A model generated the notes under the pieces. It was not told the DNA's origin. It did not search any database and was given only the letters and a program-made list of their open reading frames with translations. A stretch of 64,000 nt of DNA, from the NCBI RefSeq assembly GCF_005281475.1, contig NZ_CP040106.1, forward strand, positions 3,562,501 through 3,626,500, in the 5' to 3' direction. The position numbers and the translations under genes were made by a program. Of the stretch, positions 45,527 through 54,801 are shown one piece after another (positions within the stretch are counted from its first letter, which is position 1; each line of letters opens with the position of its first letter). This DNA is from Echinicola rosea. GTDB lineage: Bacteria > Bacteroidota > Bacteroidia > Cytophagales > Cyclobacteriaceae.

Positions 45527-47065
45527 TTAATCCATTACTATTTTATAGCTTGGATCATTATCGGCATAATTGACGTTTATGATTTTTTCCGCTTTTTCCA
45601 ATAAGGTTTTGGAACTGGTGCTGAGGTGTCGGATATAGACCGTTTTTCCGGCTTTATCGTACCTTTCGGTCACTTTGTGCACAGCATCTATGCCGGAATG
45701 GTCAACGATTCTGCTTTCAGCAAAATCAATGATAATTTCTTCAGGGTCATTTACAGGATCGAATTTTTCTCCAAAAGCCTGTGCTGACGCAAAGAAGAGT
45801 GGGCCATAGATTTCATAGTGCTTCACACCATTTTCATCTACCCGCTTCCTGGCACGGATCATTTTGGAGTTTTCCCAGGCAAAAACCAATGCAGCGATAA
45901 TTACACCTACCAATACCGCCAATGCCAGGTTGTGCAAAAATACCGTTACCAACATCACCACAATCATTACCAAGACGTCAGAAGTGGGTACTTTTTTGAA
46001 GATTTTTAAGGAGGCCCACTCAAAGGTCCCTATGGCTACCATGAACATCAACCCCACCAAAGCAGCCATTGGGATCATTTCGATGTAAGAAGAAAAGAAT
46101 AGGATAAAGGTCAGTAAACCACATGCAGCTACGATGCCGGAAATCCTGTTCCGACCACCTGCGTTGACGTTGATAAGGCTTTGCCCGATCATGGCACATC
46201 CTCCCATGCCGCCAAAGAAGCCCGTAGTGACATTGGCCACTCCTTGGGCGATGCATTCTTTGTTTCCATTTCCCCTTGTTTCAGTAATCTCATCTACCAG
46301 CGTTAGGGTCAGAAGGCTCTCAATCAATCCCACACCGGCCATGATGGCCGAGTATGGTAGAATGATCATAATTGTCTCCCAGTTTAATGGTACCATCGGT
46401 AAATGAAATTCCGGAAGGCCACCTGAGATAGACGCCATATCGCCGACCGTTCTGGTATCGATGTTTCCAAAAATCACAATGCCTGAGATCACCAGGATAG
46501 CGGCCAATGCTGAAGGGATTACTTTGGTGAGCTTCGGTAAAAACTTAATGATGACCATGGTCAAGACCACAAGGGCCAGCATGATCCATAACGGAGGACC
46601 TGAGATCCACTCTTTTACCCCAGGGCTTGTTTCTATCTTAAACTGTTCGAATTGTGAAGTGAAAATGATCACTGCAAGTCCATTGACAAAGCCGTACATT
46701 ACGGGATGGGGCACCAGCCGGATCAGTTTGCCTAGTTTTAATACCCCGACGAGTACTTGGATTATTCCCATCAAGACCACGGCCGCGAAGAGGTATTCTA
46801 CACCGTGGGTCACGACCAAAGCGACTACCACTACGGCTATAGCACCGGTAGCCCCTGAGATCATTCCGGGCCGTCCTCCTAGTATAGCAGTGATCAGACC
46901 AATGAAAAAGGCCGAATATAGCCCTACCAATGGGGAAACCTGTGCAATAAAAGAAAAGGCTACTGCTTCGGGCACCAAGGCCAAGGCTACGGTAAAGCCA
47001 GATAATACTTCATCCTTTAAGCTGGATTGCTTAGGACGAAATAGGTTAAAGAACATTTGTGTCAT
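45527..47065 (-). CDS. SulP-family inorganic anion transporter with STAS domain
   Basis: Inner-membrane transporter of sulfate, bicarbonate or related anions. The 512-residue protein has a 10-14 segment SLC26/SulP core (DEVLSGFTVALALVPEAVAF, PLVGLYSAFFIGLITAILGG, SGATGAIAVVV, GMGGCAMIGQSLIN) and a C-terminal STAS domain (about 400-505) with HYEIYGPLFFASA and DFAESRIVDHSGIDAVHKV. Complete. Substrate unknown: a nearby carbonic anhydrase or sulfate-assimilation gene would help but none is in the window. Confidence 0.94.
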   Translation of the reverse strand: MTQMFFNLFRPKQSSLKDEVLSGFTVALALVPEAVAFSFIAQVSPLVGLYSAFFIGLITAILGGRPGMISGATGAIAVVVVALVVTHGVEYLFAAVVLMGIIQVLVGVLKLGKLIRLVPHPVMYGFVNGLAVIIFTSQFEQFKIETSPGVKEWISGPPLWIMLALVVLTMVIIKFLPKLTKVIPSALAAILVISGIVIFGNIDTRTVGDMASISGGLPEFHLPMVPLNWETIMIILPYSAIMAGVGLIESLLTLTLVDEITETRGNGNKECIAQGVANVTTGFFGGMGGCAMIGQSLINVNAGGRNRISGIVAACGLLTFILFFSSYIEMIPMAALVGLMFMVAIGTFEWASLKIFKKVPTSDVLVMIVVMLVTVFLHNLALAVLVGVIIAALVFAWENSKMIRARKRVDENGVKHYEIYGPLFFASAQAFGEKFDPVNDPEEIIIDFAESRIVDHSGIDAVHKVTERYDKAGKTVYIRHLSTSSKTLLEKAEKIINVNYADNDPSYKIVMD

Positions 47066-47587
47066 GTCTTTTGCTATTTATAGATAGTATGAAATGTGAT
47101 TGTACAAGGAAACTGCACAGCTGAATTTTTCAGCCGTCATGGTAATAAGGATATCAAAAAAATCTCCTCAGGGCGGAGTAGGGGTGGTCTTTATGATAAT
47201 GTTGTTTTCCATCTGGTCTGCAAAGGTAACGTTTTTGCCAAGAAACCAAATAATATTCTTGATTTTGACCAACGTTAGCTTGTGTTATAGATTGCTTGAA
47301 AATGCCTTAGTGTGACTAAGAACTTTCGTGATTGTTTATTTTGAAACAAAATTAGTGTTTTGTTATGAATGATTCAAATTTTAGGTGGTTTATTAATTGT
47401 TAAGTCAATGGATTTCGATCTATTTGACGTTTCGTAAGCTAATTGAGGATATAGGGATAGTGAAGTTGTAAATATTACTAATTGTAGGTGTTTAATATTT
47501 CATTTCATTTTAATAAATTAAGGTAACGTTATCCCATGATTGGAATGACAACAGTTTTTTGAATGTAGCAACCTAAATGACACACTA
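47066..47587. other. Divergent promoter region between SulP and cfa
   Basis: No gene seen; two short overlapping frames here have no family features. A minus-strand promoter-like motif is at 47221-47250; the cfa promoter was not identified. Confidence 0.4.
47221..47250 (-). promoter_or_regulatory. Candidate promoter of the SulP gene
   Basis: Minus strand reads TTTG-N18-TACCTTTG, a close match to the Bacteroidota -33/-7 consensus. It would leave a leader of about 150 bases. Confidence 0.45.
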
Positions 47588-48727
47588 ATGGACTCCTATA
47601 AAAAGACCATAACTGAGTTGTTGGAATTTGCAGGTATTCAGCTGAACGGGTCAGCTCCCCATGACCCCCAGGTACACCATGATCATTTTTACAAGCGGGT
47701 GATGAGAGAGGGGTCGCTCGGCCTTGGAGAGGCTTATTTGGAAGGCTGGTGGGATTGTGAGCGGCTTGATGAATTTTTTCACCGGATTTTACGGGCGAAC
47801 CTCGATCAGAAGGTAAAGGGAAACCTAAAAGTCCTCTGGCAAGGGGCCAAAGCGAGGCTTTTTAACCTTCAAACCAAGCACCATTCTAAGGACATCATTG
47901 TACAACATTATAATGTAGGGAATGACCTCTACGAAAAGATGTTGGATCAGTACATGATGTACAGTTGTGGCTATTGGGAGGCGGCTGATAACTTGGACGA
48001 GGCGCAAGAACATAAATTGGAGCTGATCTGTCAAAAGCTCAAATTAACACCTGGCCTGAGGGTTTTGGATATTGGGTGCGGTTGGGGTGGTTTTGCCGCT
48101 TATGCGGCAAAAAATTACCATGTAGAAGTAGTAGGCATTACCCTTTCAAAAGAACAAGCCAAACTGGCCAAGCAGCGATGTGAAGGACTCCCAGTGGAAA
48201 TCAGGTTGCAGGATTACCGGGATGTGAAGGAGCCGTTTGACCGTATTTTGTCTATTGGAATGATGGAGCACGTAGGGGCCAAAAACCACCGTGAGTACAT
48301 GAAAACCGTTTACCAAAACCTGAAGGATGATGGGATTTCCTTGGTGCATACCATTGGCAACAATGCCTCGTACCAATATACGGATCCCTGGATCGATAAA
48401 TACATCTTTCCCAATAGTCTGATACCTTCAGCTGCTCAATTGACCAGTGCCATGGAAGGCTATCTTTTGTTAGAAGACTGGCATAATTTCGGATTGCATT
48501 ACGATTATACGTTGATGGCTTGGTTGGAGCGTTTTCGTATGGCATGGGGTGGCTTGAAAAAGGAATACGGCCACACTTTTTACCGGATGTGGGAATACTA
48601 TCTTACCTGCTGTGCCGGATCTTTCCGCGCTCGTAAAAACCAACTTTGGCAGGTGGTCATGGTGAAAGATACCTTTAAAGGAGATTATAAAGCAGTTCGC
48701 GCTGTCAATCAAAGCCATTCGGTATAA
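47588..48727 (+). CDS. cfa: Cyclopropane-fatty-acyl-phospholipid synthase
   Basis: SAM-dependent enzyme adding a methylene bridge to unsaturated membrane lipid chains. The 379-residue protein (E. coli Cfa: 382) has an N-terminal lipid-binding region (GSLGLGEAYLEGWWDCERLDEF, seen as GLGEAYLEGWWDCE), the IIVQHYNVGNDLYEKMLDQY segment, SAM motif VLDIGCGWGGFAAYAA (about 156-171), and MEHVGAKNHREYM plus the C-terminal CAGSFRARKNQLWQVV. All catalytic regions are present. Single gene, divergent from the SulP gene. Confidence 0.97.
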   Translation: MDSYKKTITELLEFAGIQLNGSAPHDPQVHHDHFYKRVMREGSLGLGEAYLEGWWDCERLDEFFHRILRANLDQKVKGNLKVLWQGAKARLFNLQTKHHSKDIIVQHYNVGNDLYEKMLDQYMMYSCGYWEAADNLDEAQEHKLELICQKLKLTPGLRVLDIGCGWGGFAAYAAKNYHVEVVGITLSKEQAKLAKQRCEGLPVEIRLQDYRDVKEPFDRILSIGMMEHVGAKNHREYMKTVYQNLKDDGISLVHTIGNNASYQYTDPWIDKYIFPNSLIPSAAQLTSAMEGYLLLEDWHNFGLHYDYTLMAWLERFRMAWGGLKKEYGHTFYRMWEYYLTCCAGSFRARKNQLWQVVMVKDTFKGDYKAVRAVNQSHSV

Positions 48728-49434
48728 TTTTAAACTTGTTTACCAAGTGCCCGTAGGGCAAACGCGTTAAGTGTTTTGAAGGGGAACAATTTTCGTTTAG
48801 GCCTAGCTATCATCCGTGCCGCTGACACTCCTTCGGGAGGTTGAGGAGCGCTTAAGCTCCTGCAGATGAATCCGCGCAGGTTACAAATTTTATCGTGCCG
48901 CTGGCACTTTGCCTCGATTTATACATAGGAAACCGCAACAGCCTATCTTACCGAATGGTGGGATGGCTGAAAGAATGATTAGTCGGTTTGGTTGAGGTTA
49001 AACTCCGACTTTGTGTTAGCAATTGAGCATCCTGCCTAATCCATCTTTGGCAGAAGGTCATAAAGAAGGTGCTGGTGACAACCAAAAATGATTACACACA
49101 AAAGTGTAAGTTCCGTAGGAACGGCAGATATAAATGCAAATAACCTGAGCTCGACTTAATTTTAGTATAAAAAGCGTCATACGAACCCTTTTAAGGAGGA
49201 TGTGGCAATCCCGAAATGCCGAGACTTCCACGGCTTCCACCCGCTCAGGCCTCCCTCTAAGCCTCGCAGTGACGGTTTTATAATCGAACTGAGGTAAATA
49301 GGGATTTTTTTTAAATGCGTTTGCCCTTTAAGTGCCCGGTATTTCTGATTGTTTTTAAGCAGGTTTTGGTAAGTTTGTATGGGTGAGTGAATTCACCTAG
49401 CTAAATATAAAGTGTTTTAATAAACAAGCTACTT
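48728..49434. other. Intergenic region holding B4 and palindromic relics
   Basis: No gene. Around 48811-48915 are small palindromes (GTGCCGCTGGCAC at 48895-48907; GGAGC/GCTCC pair near 48845), probably a decayed REP-type repeat. The B4 element follows at 49143. Confidence 0.5.
49143..49295 (+). repeat. Family B MITE-like element, copy B4
   Basis: A 153-bp copy flanked by the duplication aaata (49138-49142, 49296-49300). It lacks about 14 bases before the centre relative to B1 (GTGGGTTGGAAAAGGG is missing) and has the AT-richer core (CCCGAAATGCCGAGAC) related to B2. It is the only mobile-repeat copy found right of 25.1 kb. Confidence 0.85.
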
Positions 49435-49638
49435 ATGCCTGACGGGAAAAATAGAAAGGATATTCAAATTGGAGACTTGGTAGAGGTCGTCCAGAAACAT
49501 CACCAGCGAACTGGAGAATTAACGGAGGGCTTGGTGAAAAGAATTTTGACCAAATCGCCACAACATCCCCATGGAATCAAGGTGCAACTCGATACTGGCG
49601 AAGTGGGTAGAGTGAAAAATATTATCGAGGAAGACTAA
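49435..49638 (+). CDS. YwbE-family (DUF2196) protein
   Basis: A 67-residue protein matching the YwbE family throughout: DIQIGDLVEVVQKHHQRTG, LTEGLVKRILTKSPQHPHGI and KVQLDTGEVGRVKNI. The KOW/SH3-like sequence suggests nucleic-acid or ribosome contact, but function is unknown. Length is exactly typical. It ends in a bidirectional terminator shared with the convergent membrane protein gene. Confidence 0.93.
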   Translation: MPDGKNRKDIQIGDLVEVVQKHHQRTGELTEGLVKRILTKSPQHPHGIKVQLDTGEVGRVKNIIEED

Positions 49639-49665
49639 AAAAGGAGCCTTAAAGCTCCTTTTTTT
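49637..49665. terminator. Bidirectional rho-independent terminator
   Basis: Stem AAAAAAGGAGC / GCTCCTTTTTT with a CTTAAA loop between the convergent genes ending at 49638 and 49675. Confidence 0.88.
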
Positions 49666-49674
49666 GTTCAATGC

Positions 49675-50106
49675 TTACATCCAAGCACTCCAAGGGATCC
49701 TTGAAAGAATCAAAAGCAATGCAATTCCATAGAACATATACAGGCTTCTGAATCTAGCCCTGTCTTGAGTCAGCTTCTTGGCACGGCTATAACCTACGGT
49801 TACGAGGATGACCGCAATAATATTCATAAGAGGATGCTCAAGGGCGTATAATCGACTGACTGAATCCGCCATGGCATTTCCACTGGTCATATTGCTAAAG
49901 CCCAATGGACTGATGAAATAAATGATGATGCCTACCAATAACTGGATGTGGAGTGGAATCAAGCCGATAAGGCCAAATTTACGGTCTTTGTCTGTAAAAT
50001 TCCTGTTTCCCAAGGCACCAACGAGTGCATAAATAAAAACCGCTATCAAACCGGCCAAAACCAAGTAGGCCATTCCGGAGTGAAGGTGTTGAATTCCTGT
50101 TTGCAT
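49675..50106 (-). CDS. Four-helix membrane protein, unknown function
   Basis: A 143-residue protein with four hydrophobic segments (about 12-32, 48-68, 90-110, 122-140) and a His-containing N-terminus (MQTGIQHLHSGMAYLVL). The layout, with His residues near membrane ends (HLHSG, LHIQLL, LEHPLMN), resembles the small cytochrome-b-like membrane proteins conserved in Bacteroidota, which are sometimes misnamed as ribosomal protein L27. Haem binding is possible but unproven. It stands alone. Confidence 0.8.
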   Translation of the reverse strand: MQTGIQHLHSGMAYLVLAGLIAVFIYALVGALGNRNFTDKDRKFGLIGLIPLHIQLLVGIIIYFISPLGFSNMTSGNAMADSVSRLYALEHPLMNIIAVILVTVGYSRAKKLTQDRARFRSLYMFYGIALLLILSRIPWSAWM

Positions 50107-50215
50107 GTTGTCTCTAATTTTTGATACTCAAATTAACGCAAAACTTAGGAGATTTTAACGGATTTTGATCACTTTGTGTTGAGTGGACAGGCGAGATGTG
50201 CAGATGTAAATCAGC

Positions 50216-50899
50216 CTACTGTATATTATCTACTTGAATATTATCGGCATAACTGCTTCCAATAGGAACGGTATGTTTTCCAATGGTGACTTGGTGTCTT
50301 TCTATTTTATCAATTTTTGACTTATTGGCAATGAACGAACGATGGATGCGGCAAAAGTAGCTTGGCAATAACTTTTCAGCATCTGAAAAGGTCATTCTTG
50401 TCAAAATCTTATTTTCGGGTGTTTGGAAAGTGACATAATTTCCTGATGCTTCCAGGAAAAGAATATCTTCCAGCTTTACCTTGACTTGCTCATAGCCTGT
50501 TTTGAGGAATATAGAAGTGTTTTCGGAAGTGTGTTGGTTTTTTAGCATCCAGAGCTCGTTTGCTTTGGTACAGGCCTTGATGAAGCGGGGAAGGGAAAAG
50601 GGCTTCAGCAGGTAATCGACTGCGTCCAGCTCAAAGCTCTTAACGGCATGTTCTGAATAGGCAGTGGTAAAAATAATCATGGGATTATGCTGAGGGAGCT
50701 CTGCAAATTCCATCCCGGAAATATCCGGCATTTTAATGTCCAAAAAGATCAGGTCCACAGCATGATCCTGCAAATAGTCCAAGGCCTTAAAGGCATTGGT
50801 AAAAGTGTCCAACAGGGTCACAAAGGGGACCTTGGAAGTATGGCTTTTGATTACTTCCAAGGCCATAGGTTCGTCATCGATGGCGATAGCGTTCAGCAT
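50216..50899 (-). CDS. LytTR-family response regulator
   Basis: A 227-residue regulator with a receiver domain (residues 1-118: IDDEPMALEVI, phospho-acceptor Asp54 in IFLDIKMPDISG, TTAYSEHAVKSF) and a C-terminal LytTR DNA-binding domain (about 130-225: LFLEASGNYV, ILTRMTFSDAEKLL, FCRIHRSFIANKSKI). Its stop-side neighbour is nothing; it starts 3 bases after the histidine kinase stop, so the two form a two-component system of the LytS/LytR type. Targets are unknown. Confidence 0.95.
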   Translation of the reverse strand: MLNAIAIDDEPMALEVIKSHTSKVPFVTLLDTFTNAFKALDYLQDHAVDLIFLDIKMPDISGMEFAELPQHNPMIIFTTAYSEHAVKSFELDAVDYLLKPFSLPRFIKACTKANELWMLKNQHTSENTSIFLKTGYEQVKVKLEDILFLEASGNYVTFQTPENKILTRMTFSDAEKLLPSYFCRIHRSFIANKSKIDKIERHQVTIGKHTVPIGSSYADNIQVDNIQ

Positions 50900-50902
50900 G
50901 GA

Positions 50903-52330
50903 TCAGGGTTTGGTCAATTGTATGGATAAATGTACGAAAAATTCCATGTCATTTTCCCGTATCACCAGTTCGTGGCGCGTTGGATAGAGCAGCTGGAGCC
51001 GCTGTTTGACGTTTGGCAAGCCGATACCGGAATGTTTGCCTTCGGGATCATCTTCGCTTTTACGATGGATACTGTTATAAATGTCCATGTGTAGCGAGCC
51101 CTCCAAGCACCTAAGGTTAATTCTTACCCATGATTTTTTTTGTAGGCTGATGCCGTGCTTGAAGGCATTCTCAATAAAGGGAATCAGCAGCATTGGTGCG
51201 ATATTACCTTTGCAATGCTCTTCTTTTCGATTGAATTCGATGGTGATGTTTTCCTGAGTTTCAATTCTTAATTGCTGCAGATCTACATAATTGATCAAAT
51301 AATCAATTTCCCTGTCCAGCGGGATGGTTTCCTGTGTGTTTTCATGCAGCATAAAGCGCATCATATCGCCTAGTTTTTGGATGCTTTCAGCCGTTTTTTC
51401 TGCATTTTCTTGAAGCGAGATGCCATAAATGGTATTCAGGGCATTGAAAAGGAAATGGGGATTGATCTGGTTACGGAGTTGTTTGAGATCAGTGGTCTTT
51501 TCCTCCAGTTGTACATTGAGTTTGTCCAGCTTTTCGATATATCCTTGGTATTTAAGGAATAATGCATTTGAAATGGGATTGATCACCAGTACCAGAAGGG
51601 CAACCGCCACTGAACCGACCAGGATAATTTCTTCCTCACCAGAGGCGGCCGCAATGGTAAAGAATGTGCCGGCCATTAAGCATATCAATAGCCCATAATA
51701 TACCTTTGAGGCTTTTGTTTGACCTTTTTGTTTTTTGCGATAGACTAAAAAGTAATTGTAAATGAAAATGACAATAAGTGATGGAATTACGATCGCATAA
51801 ATGATCAAGATAATCATATTGTAAAAATGATGAAACTTAAAGAGGAATATCAGCAAGAAGATATATAATGCCCCAATTCTGGAAATGTTATAGGCCAAAT
51901 AGTTAGGGTTTCGCTGCGCCATGGTGGCCTTTTCCAAGAATGATACCACAAACATATAACCCACGTAAAGGGCCACAGCGGCAAAGTAAAATGGAATAAA
52001 CATGTCATCTCCCCATTCGGCACCCATATAAAAGGCGCCAGTAGCTATCCAAGAAACTATAAATATCAACAAGCTGAAAAGGATAAGCTTCCATATTTTG
52101 TGTTCAGTCTGGTAATTAGGGACCACTTTCATGTGCATAAAGTAGAAAGCAGCGAAAAGGATGGCCGGAATAAAAATGGTCGAAAAGTACCGGGCCATTT
52201 CGTCCGAATTTCCCCCAATGTAGCCGATACTTATTTTACCGCCCAATATATTGGTCAGGATGATCAGGAAGAATACCCCTGCGACCATCCACCATTCCAT
52301 TTGTTTAAATTGTAGAGCTTTTTCTTTCAT
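50903..52330 (-). CDS. LytS-like sensor histidine kinase
   Basis: Start at ATG 52330 (MKEKALQFKQMEWWMVAG); a longer frame to 52402 is unlikely. The 475-residue protein has about seven N-terminal membrane segments, a coiled coil (IEKLDKLNVQLEEKTTDL), and a His_kinase domain with LRNQINPHFLFNALNTI (phospho-acceptor His), followed by an HATPase_c domain (LLIPFIENAFKHG, GIGLPNVKQRLQLLY). It lies just upstream of its regulator. The sensing region has no recognised ligand domain, so the signal is unknown. Confidence 0.93.
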   Translation of the reverse strand: MKEKALQFKQMEWWMVAGVFFLIILTNILGGKISIGYIGGNSDEMARYFSTIFIPAILFAAFYFMHMKVVPNYQTEHKIWKLILFSLLIFIVSWIATGAFYMGAEWGDDMFIPFYFAAVALYVGYMFVVSFLEKATMAQRNPNYLAYNISRIGALYIFLLIFLFKFHHFYNMIILIIYAIVIPSLIVIFIYNYFLVYRKKQKGQTKASKVYYGLLICLMAGTFFTIAAASGEEEIILVGSVAVALLVLVINPISNALFLKYQGYIEKLDKLNVQLEEKTTDLKQLRNQINPHFLFNALNTIYGISLQENAEKTAESIQKLGDMMRFMLHENTQETIPLDREIDYLINYVDLQQLRIETQENITIEFNRKEEHCKGNIAPMLLIPFIENAFKHGISLQKKSWVRINLRCLEGSLHMDIYNSIHRKSEDDPEGKHSGIGLPNVKQRLQLLYPTRHELVIRENDMEFFVHLSIQLTKP

Positions 52331-53071
52331 GTTCAAATTTGCTAAATAATGATGAAGCAATGATAGCTTTTGCCTGATCGGTTCCCAAAAAAATGTGACC
52401 AATCGTGGGGATTATGGGGTGAAGAGGGAAGATGGAAGTGAGGGAATGAATGATGAATTGAGAATGAGGAATGAGCCATTAGGAATGTGAACGGTTGTGC
52501 TGGGTCTCTGCTCCAGCACGGGCAAGTTTTGAGTCTCTGACTCAATTAAGCTGTTCCAGATTTGTAACCCTCTCAGTTAATACCATATTTAATAATGAAA
52601 ATAATATTATCCATTCAACACTAATCAGGGAAGTACACACAGGACCTGTCCCGGTTTTCGGGAAAACGCTTCTGACTAAAAGGCCAACATCAAATCAGTG
52701 TTCATCAGTGTATAAAAGTGGTTAACTTAATGACTGGTGTGGAAGACCGGAGGAGGAAGTGAGTATTGAAGCCGAAAGCCGCTGCTGTGGCTTGCCGGCT
52801 CGGTGCTGTGGACTTCACCATAAAAAAAGGTGACACAAGGGCCACCAGTTTAGGGTTCTATAGGTTTTGATAGGATGTTCTCTTTACTTCTTTAAAGTAA
52901 TTTAAAATATCATTCTGTTCCAAATGTAAAATTTCCGCAAACGGTTGTGCAATCAATTTCGGAACAATAATTTATATGGTTTCTAAATAAAAGGGTTAAA
53001 ATATTGGGCTTGTGATGGAGTTTATGTAGGTTCATGTTCTTAATTTTGGATTGCGTAAGTAAGTACAAAAA
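52331..53071. other. Intergenic region with palindromic repeat relics
   Basis: No supported gene. Around 52495-52575 are small palindromes (GTGCTGG...CCAGCAC; GAGTCTCTGACTC) of a kind seen as degenerate REP-type repeats in Bacteroidota. The rest, including the LacI-type gene promoter, shows nothing clear. Confidence 0.45.
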
Positions 53072-54091
53072 ATGTCCGAAAAGCATCAATTAACATTAAA
53101 AGATATAGCCAAAGAATTGGGCTTGGCCGTATCGACCGTTTCGAGAGCACTGAAATCACATCCTGACATCAGTGAAGAAACCATTAAAATGGTAAAGGAT
53201 TATGCCGAAAAGCATCATTATGTGCCCAACCTCTTGGCGGTTAATTTCAGAAAGAGCAAAACATTTAACATAGGCCTGATCATTCCGGAATTGGTACACC
53301 AATTTTTTTCTTCCATCATCAGTGGTGTGCTTAGTGCATCCAATGACCAAGGCTACAATGTCATGATCTGCCAATCCAATGAGCAGGTGGATGATGAAAA
53401 GAAAGTGGCCAAGGCACTGCTGAACAGTAGGGTGGATGGGGTCATCATTTCACTTTCCAATGAGACCACCGAGGTGGGCCATTTGGAGGAATTCTTGGCA
53501 GCGGAGATCCCAGTGGTACAAGTGGACAAGATCATCGAAACTTTTGATACACCAAAGGTCATTGTTAATGATTTTAGTGGAGCACATCAAGCCGTGACTG
53601 AATTGATCCATAAAGGCTATCAAAAAATTGCCCATATCCGTGGAAGACTAAATGTCCATCATTCAAATGAGCGCTTTAGGGGCTATGCAGAAGCATTGGC
53701 CGAAAACGGAATGGTATATCGAGATGACTACATCAAGGTATGTGATTATCTTAACCAAGAAGAAGGGTATGAATTTGCCAGGTCCCTGATGGAAGGTGAG
53801 AATCCTCCCGATGCAATCTTTTGTGTGACTGATTTGGTCGCATTGGGGGTCATGCGATACTTAAAGGAATCTGATATCCATGTCCCTGATCAAGTAGGCG
53901 TGATCGGGTTTAGTAATTGGCAGCTGGGAGAAATCATCAGCCCCACACTTAGTACCGTACATCAGCCAGGCTTTGAATTGGGGGAAAAAGCAACTGCCTT
54001 ATTGCTTGACAAAATCAATAATGGACTGGAAAGCCCTAATGAACTCGTGGTATTGGATGCTGACCTGATCGTCAGGGAGTCAGTAAGGTGA
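53072..54091 (+). CDS. LacI/GalR-family transcriptional regulator
   Basis: A 339-residue DNA-binding regulator. N-terminal LacI helix-turn-helix (LTLKDIAKELGLAVSTVSRAL, residues about 7-27; hinge YVPNLLAVNFRKSKT) and a periplasmic-binding-protein-like sensor domain (IGLIIPELVHQFFSSIISG, VDGVIISLS, DAIFCVTDLVALGVM, VGVIGFSNWQLGEII). Relatives usually control sugar-use genes and respond to a sugar or sugar phosphate. No sugar-use gene is adjacent, so its target is unknown. Complete. Confidence 0.95.
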   Translation: MSEKHQLTLKDIAKELGLAVSTVSRALKSHPDISEETIKMVKDYAEKHHYVPNLLAVNFRKSKTFNIGLIIPELVHQFFSSIISGVLSASNDQGYNVMICQSNEQVDDEKKVAKALLNSRVDGVIISLSNETTEVGHLEEFLAAEIPVVQVDKIIETFDTPKVIVNDFSGAHQAVTELIHKGYQKIAHIRGRLNVHHSNERFRGYAEALAENGMVYRDDYIKVCDYLNQEEGYEFARSLMEGENPPDAIFCVTDLVALGVMRYLKESDIHVPDQVGVIGFSNWQLGEIISPTLSTVHQPGFELGEKATALLLDKINNGLESPNELVVLDADLIVRESVR

Positions 54092-54252
54092 GCACTGGAC
54101 AAGCAATATTTCTTGGGGAATGAATTTCGACAAACTTTCTTGGAGTTTTGCCCAACTTGATTTTCAGTATAAAGCGCTATTGGTGTCCATTGGGTTTAAG
54201 CGTGAATTTATAAGTGCTAGGAAGAAAATTACTGCTAAAACAATGAGATTTA

Positions 54253-54292
54253 GAAAGGGCGTTGCCCATGGCTCAACATGTTACGCTCTTTC
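54253..54292. repeat. REP-like palindromic repeat
   Basis: GAAAGGGCG...CGCTCTTTC outer arms with the inner palindrome GGGCGTTGCCC (54257-54267), followed by TCAGGGC. This resembles a palindrome class common between Bacteroidota genes. Single copy here. Confidence 0.45.
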
Positions 54293-54476
54293 AGGGCTTT
54301 TTATGCTACTTGGCTTTTCCCTTTTAAGAAAAAAATCAGCGCAAATCATAATCATCTGCCCTATCAACACTCCATCAGCCCCAAGCTTTTCTACTCGATC
54401 CGAAATCGTTTGACAAGAGACTGTTAACAATGAGGAGGCAATAGCTTAATGTTAGGGTAATTTTGGAAGAAAAATA

Positions 54477-54507
54477 TTGGGTGTGTGTTAAAATAAAATT
54501 AACTTTG
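54477..54507 (+). promoter_or_regulatory. Promoter of the small membrane protein gene
   Basis: TTG (54477-54479) - 20 bases - TAACTTTG (54500-54507), matching the Bacteroidota consensus, 17 bases before the ATG at 54525. Confidence 0.5.
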
Positions 54508-54524
54508 GGCAAATTACACACGCG

Positions 54525-54737
54525 ATGGAGACGGCCCTTACTTTCTTAATGTTTACACTAGCCTATGGGCTGTGTTTTCTTTCATTTTATCCGGAAAAAT
54601 ACTTGCGAAAGTTCAGTTACAAGTATTCCCATAAGCAAATCCCTGAATACAAGAAATTCAGGCTAGCTGAGCCGATGTTTTTCAGTTTTCTGGCCGGCTA
54701 TCTTGTTGCTTTCGCTATTTTGTTTCTGATGCCCTGA
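54525..54737 (+). CDS. Small two-helix membrane protein, unknown function
   Basis: A 70-residue protein with two hydrophobic segments (ALTFLMFTLAYGLCFLSFY and FFSFLAGYLVAFAILFL) joined by a basic loop (EKYLRKFSYKYSHKQIPEYKK), a normal topology for a small inner-membrane protein. A well-placed promoter supports it as a real gene. No family recognised. Confidence 0.65.
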   Translation: METALTFLMFTLAYGLCFLSFYPEKYLRKFSYKYSHKQIPEYKKFRLAEPMFFSFLAGYLVAFAILFLMP

Positions 54738-54801
54738 TTATATTATTGAGTAAAGTGCCCCAATATTATTGCATGCTCCAATTAATGTCGGTGTATGGGT
54801 A

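Larger units (their letters stand above)
54092..54524. other. Intergenic region with REP-like palindrome and promoter
   Basis: An open frame at 54120-54413 is not convincing as a gene. It covers a REP-like palindrome (54253-54292). A good promoter match for the small membrane protein gene is at 54477-54507. Confidence 0.5.

Noticed and set aside
46461..47087. 208-codon frame antisense to the SulP gene
   Set aside because: Thr/Ile-rich translation typical of an antisense shadow; the SulP frame is clearly real.
54120..54413. 97-codon frame after the LacI-type gene
   Set aside because: Covers a REP-like palindrome and has no signal, domain or promoter.
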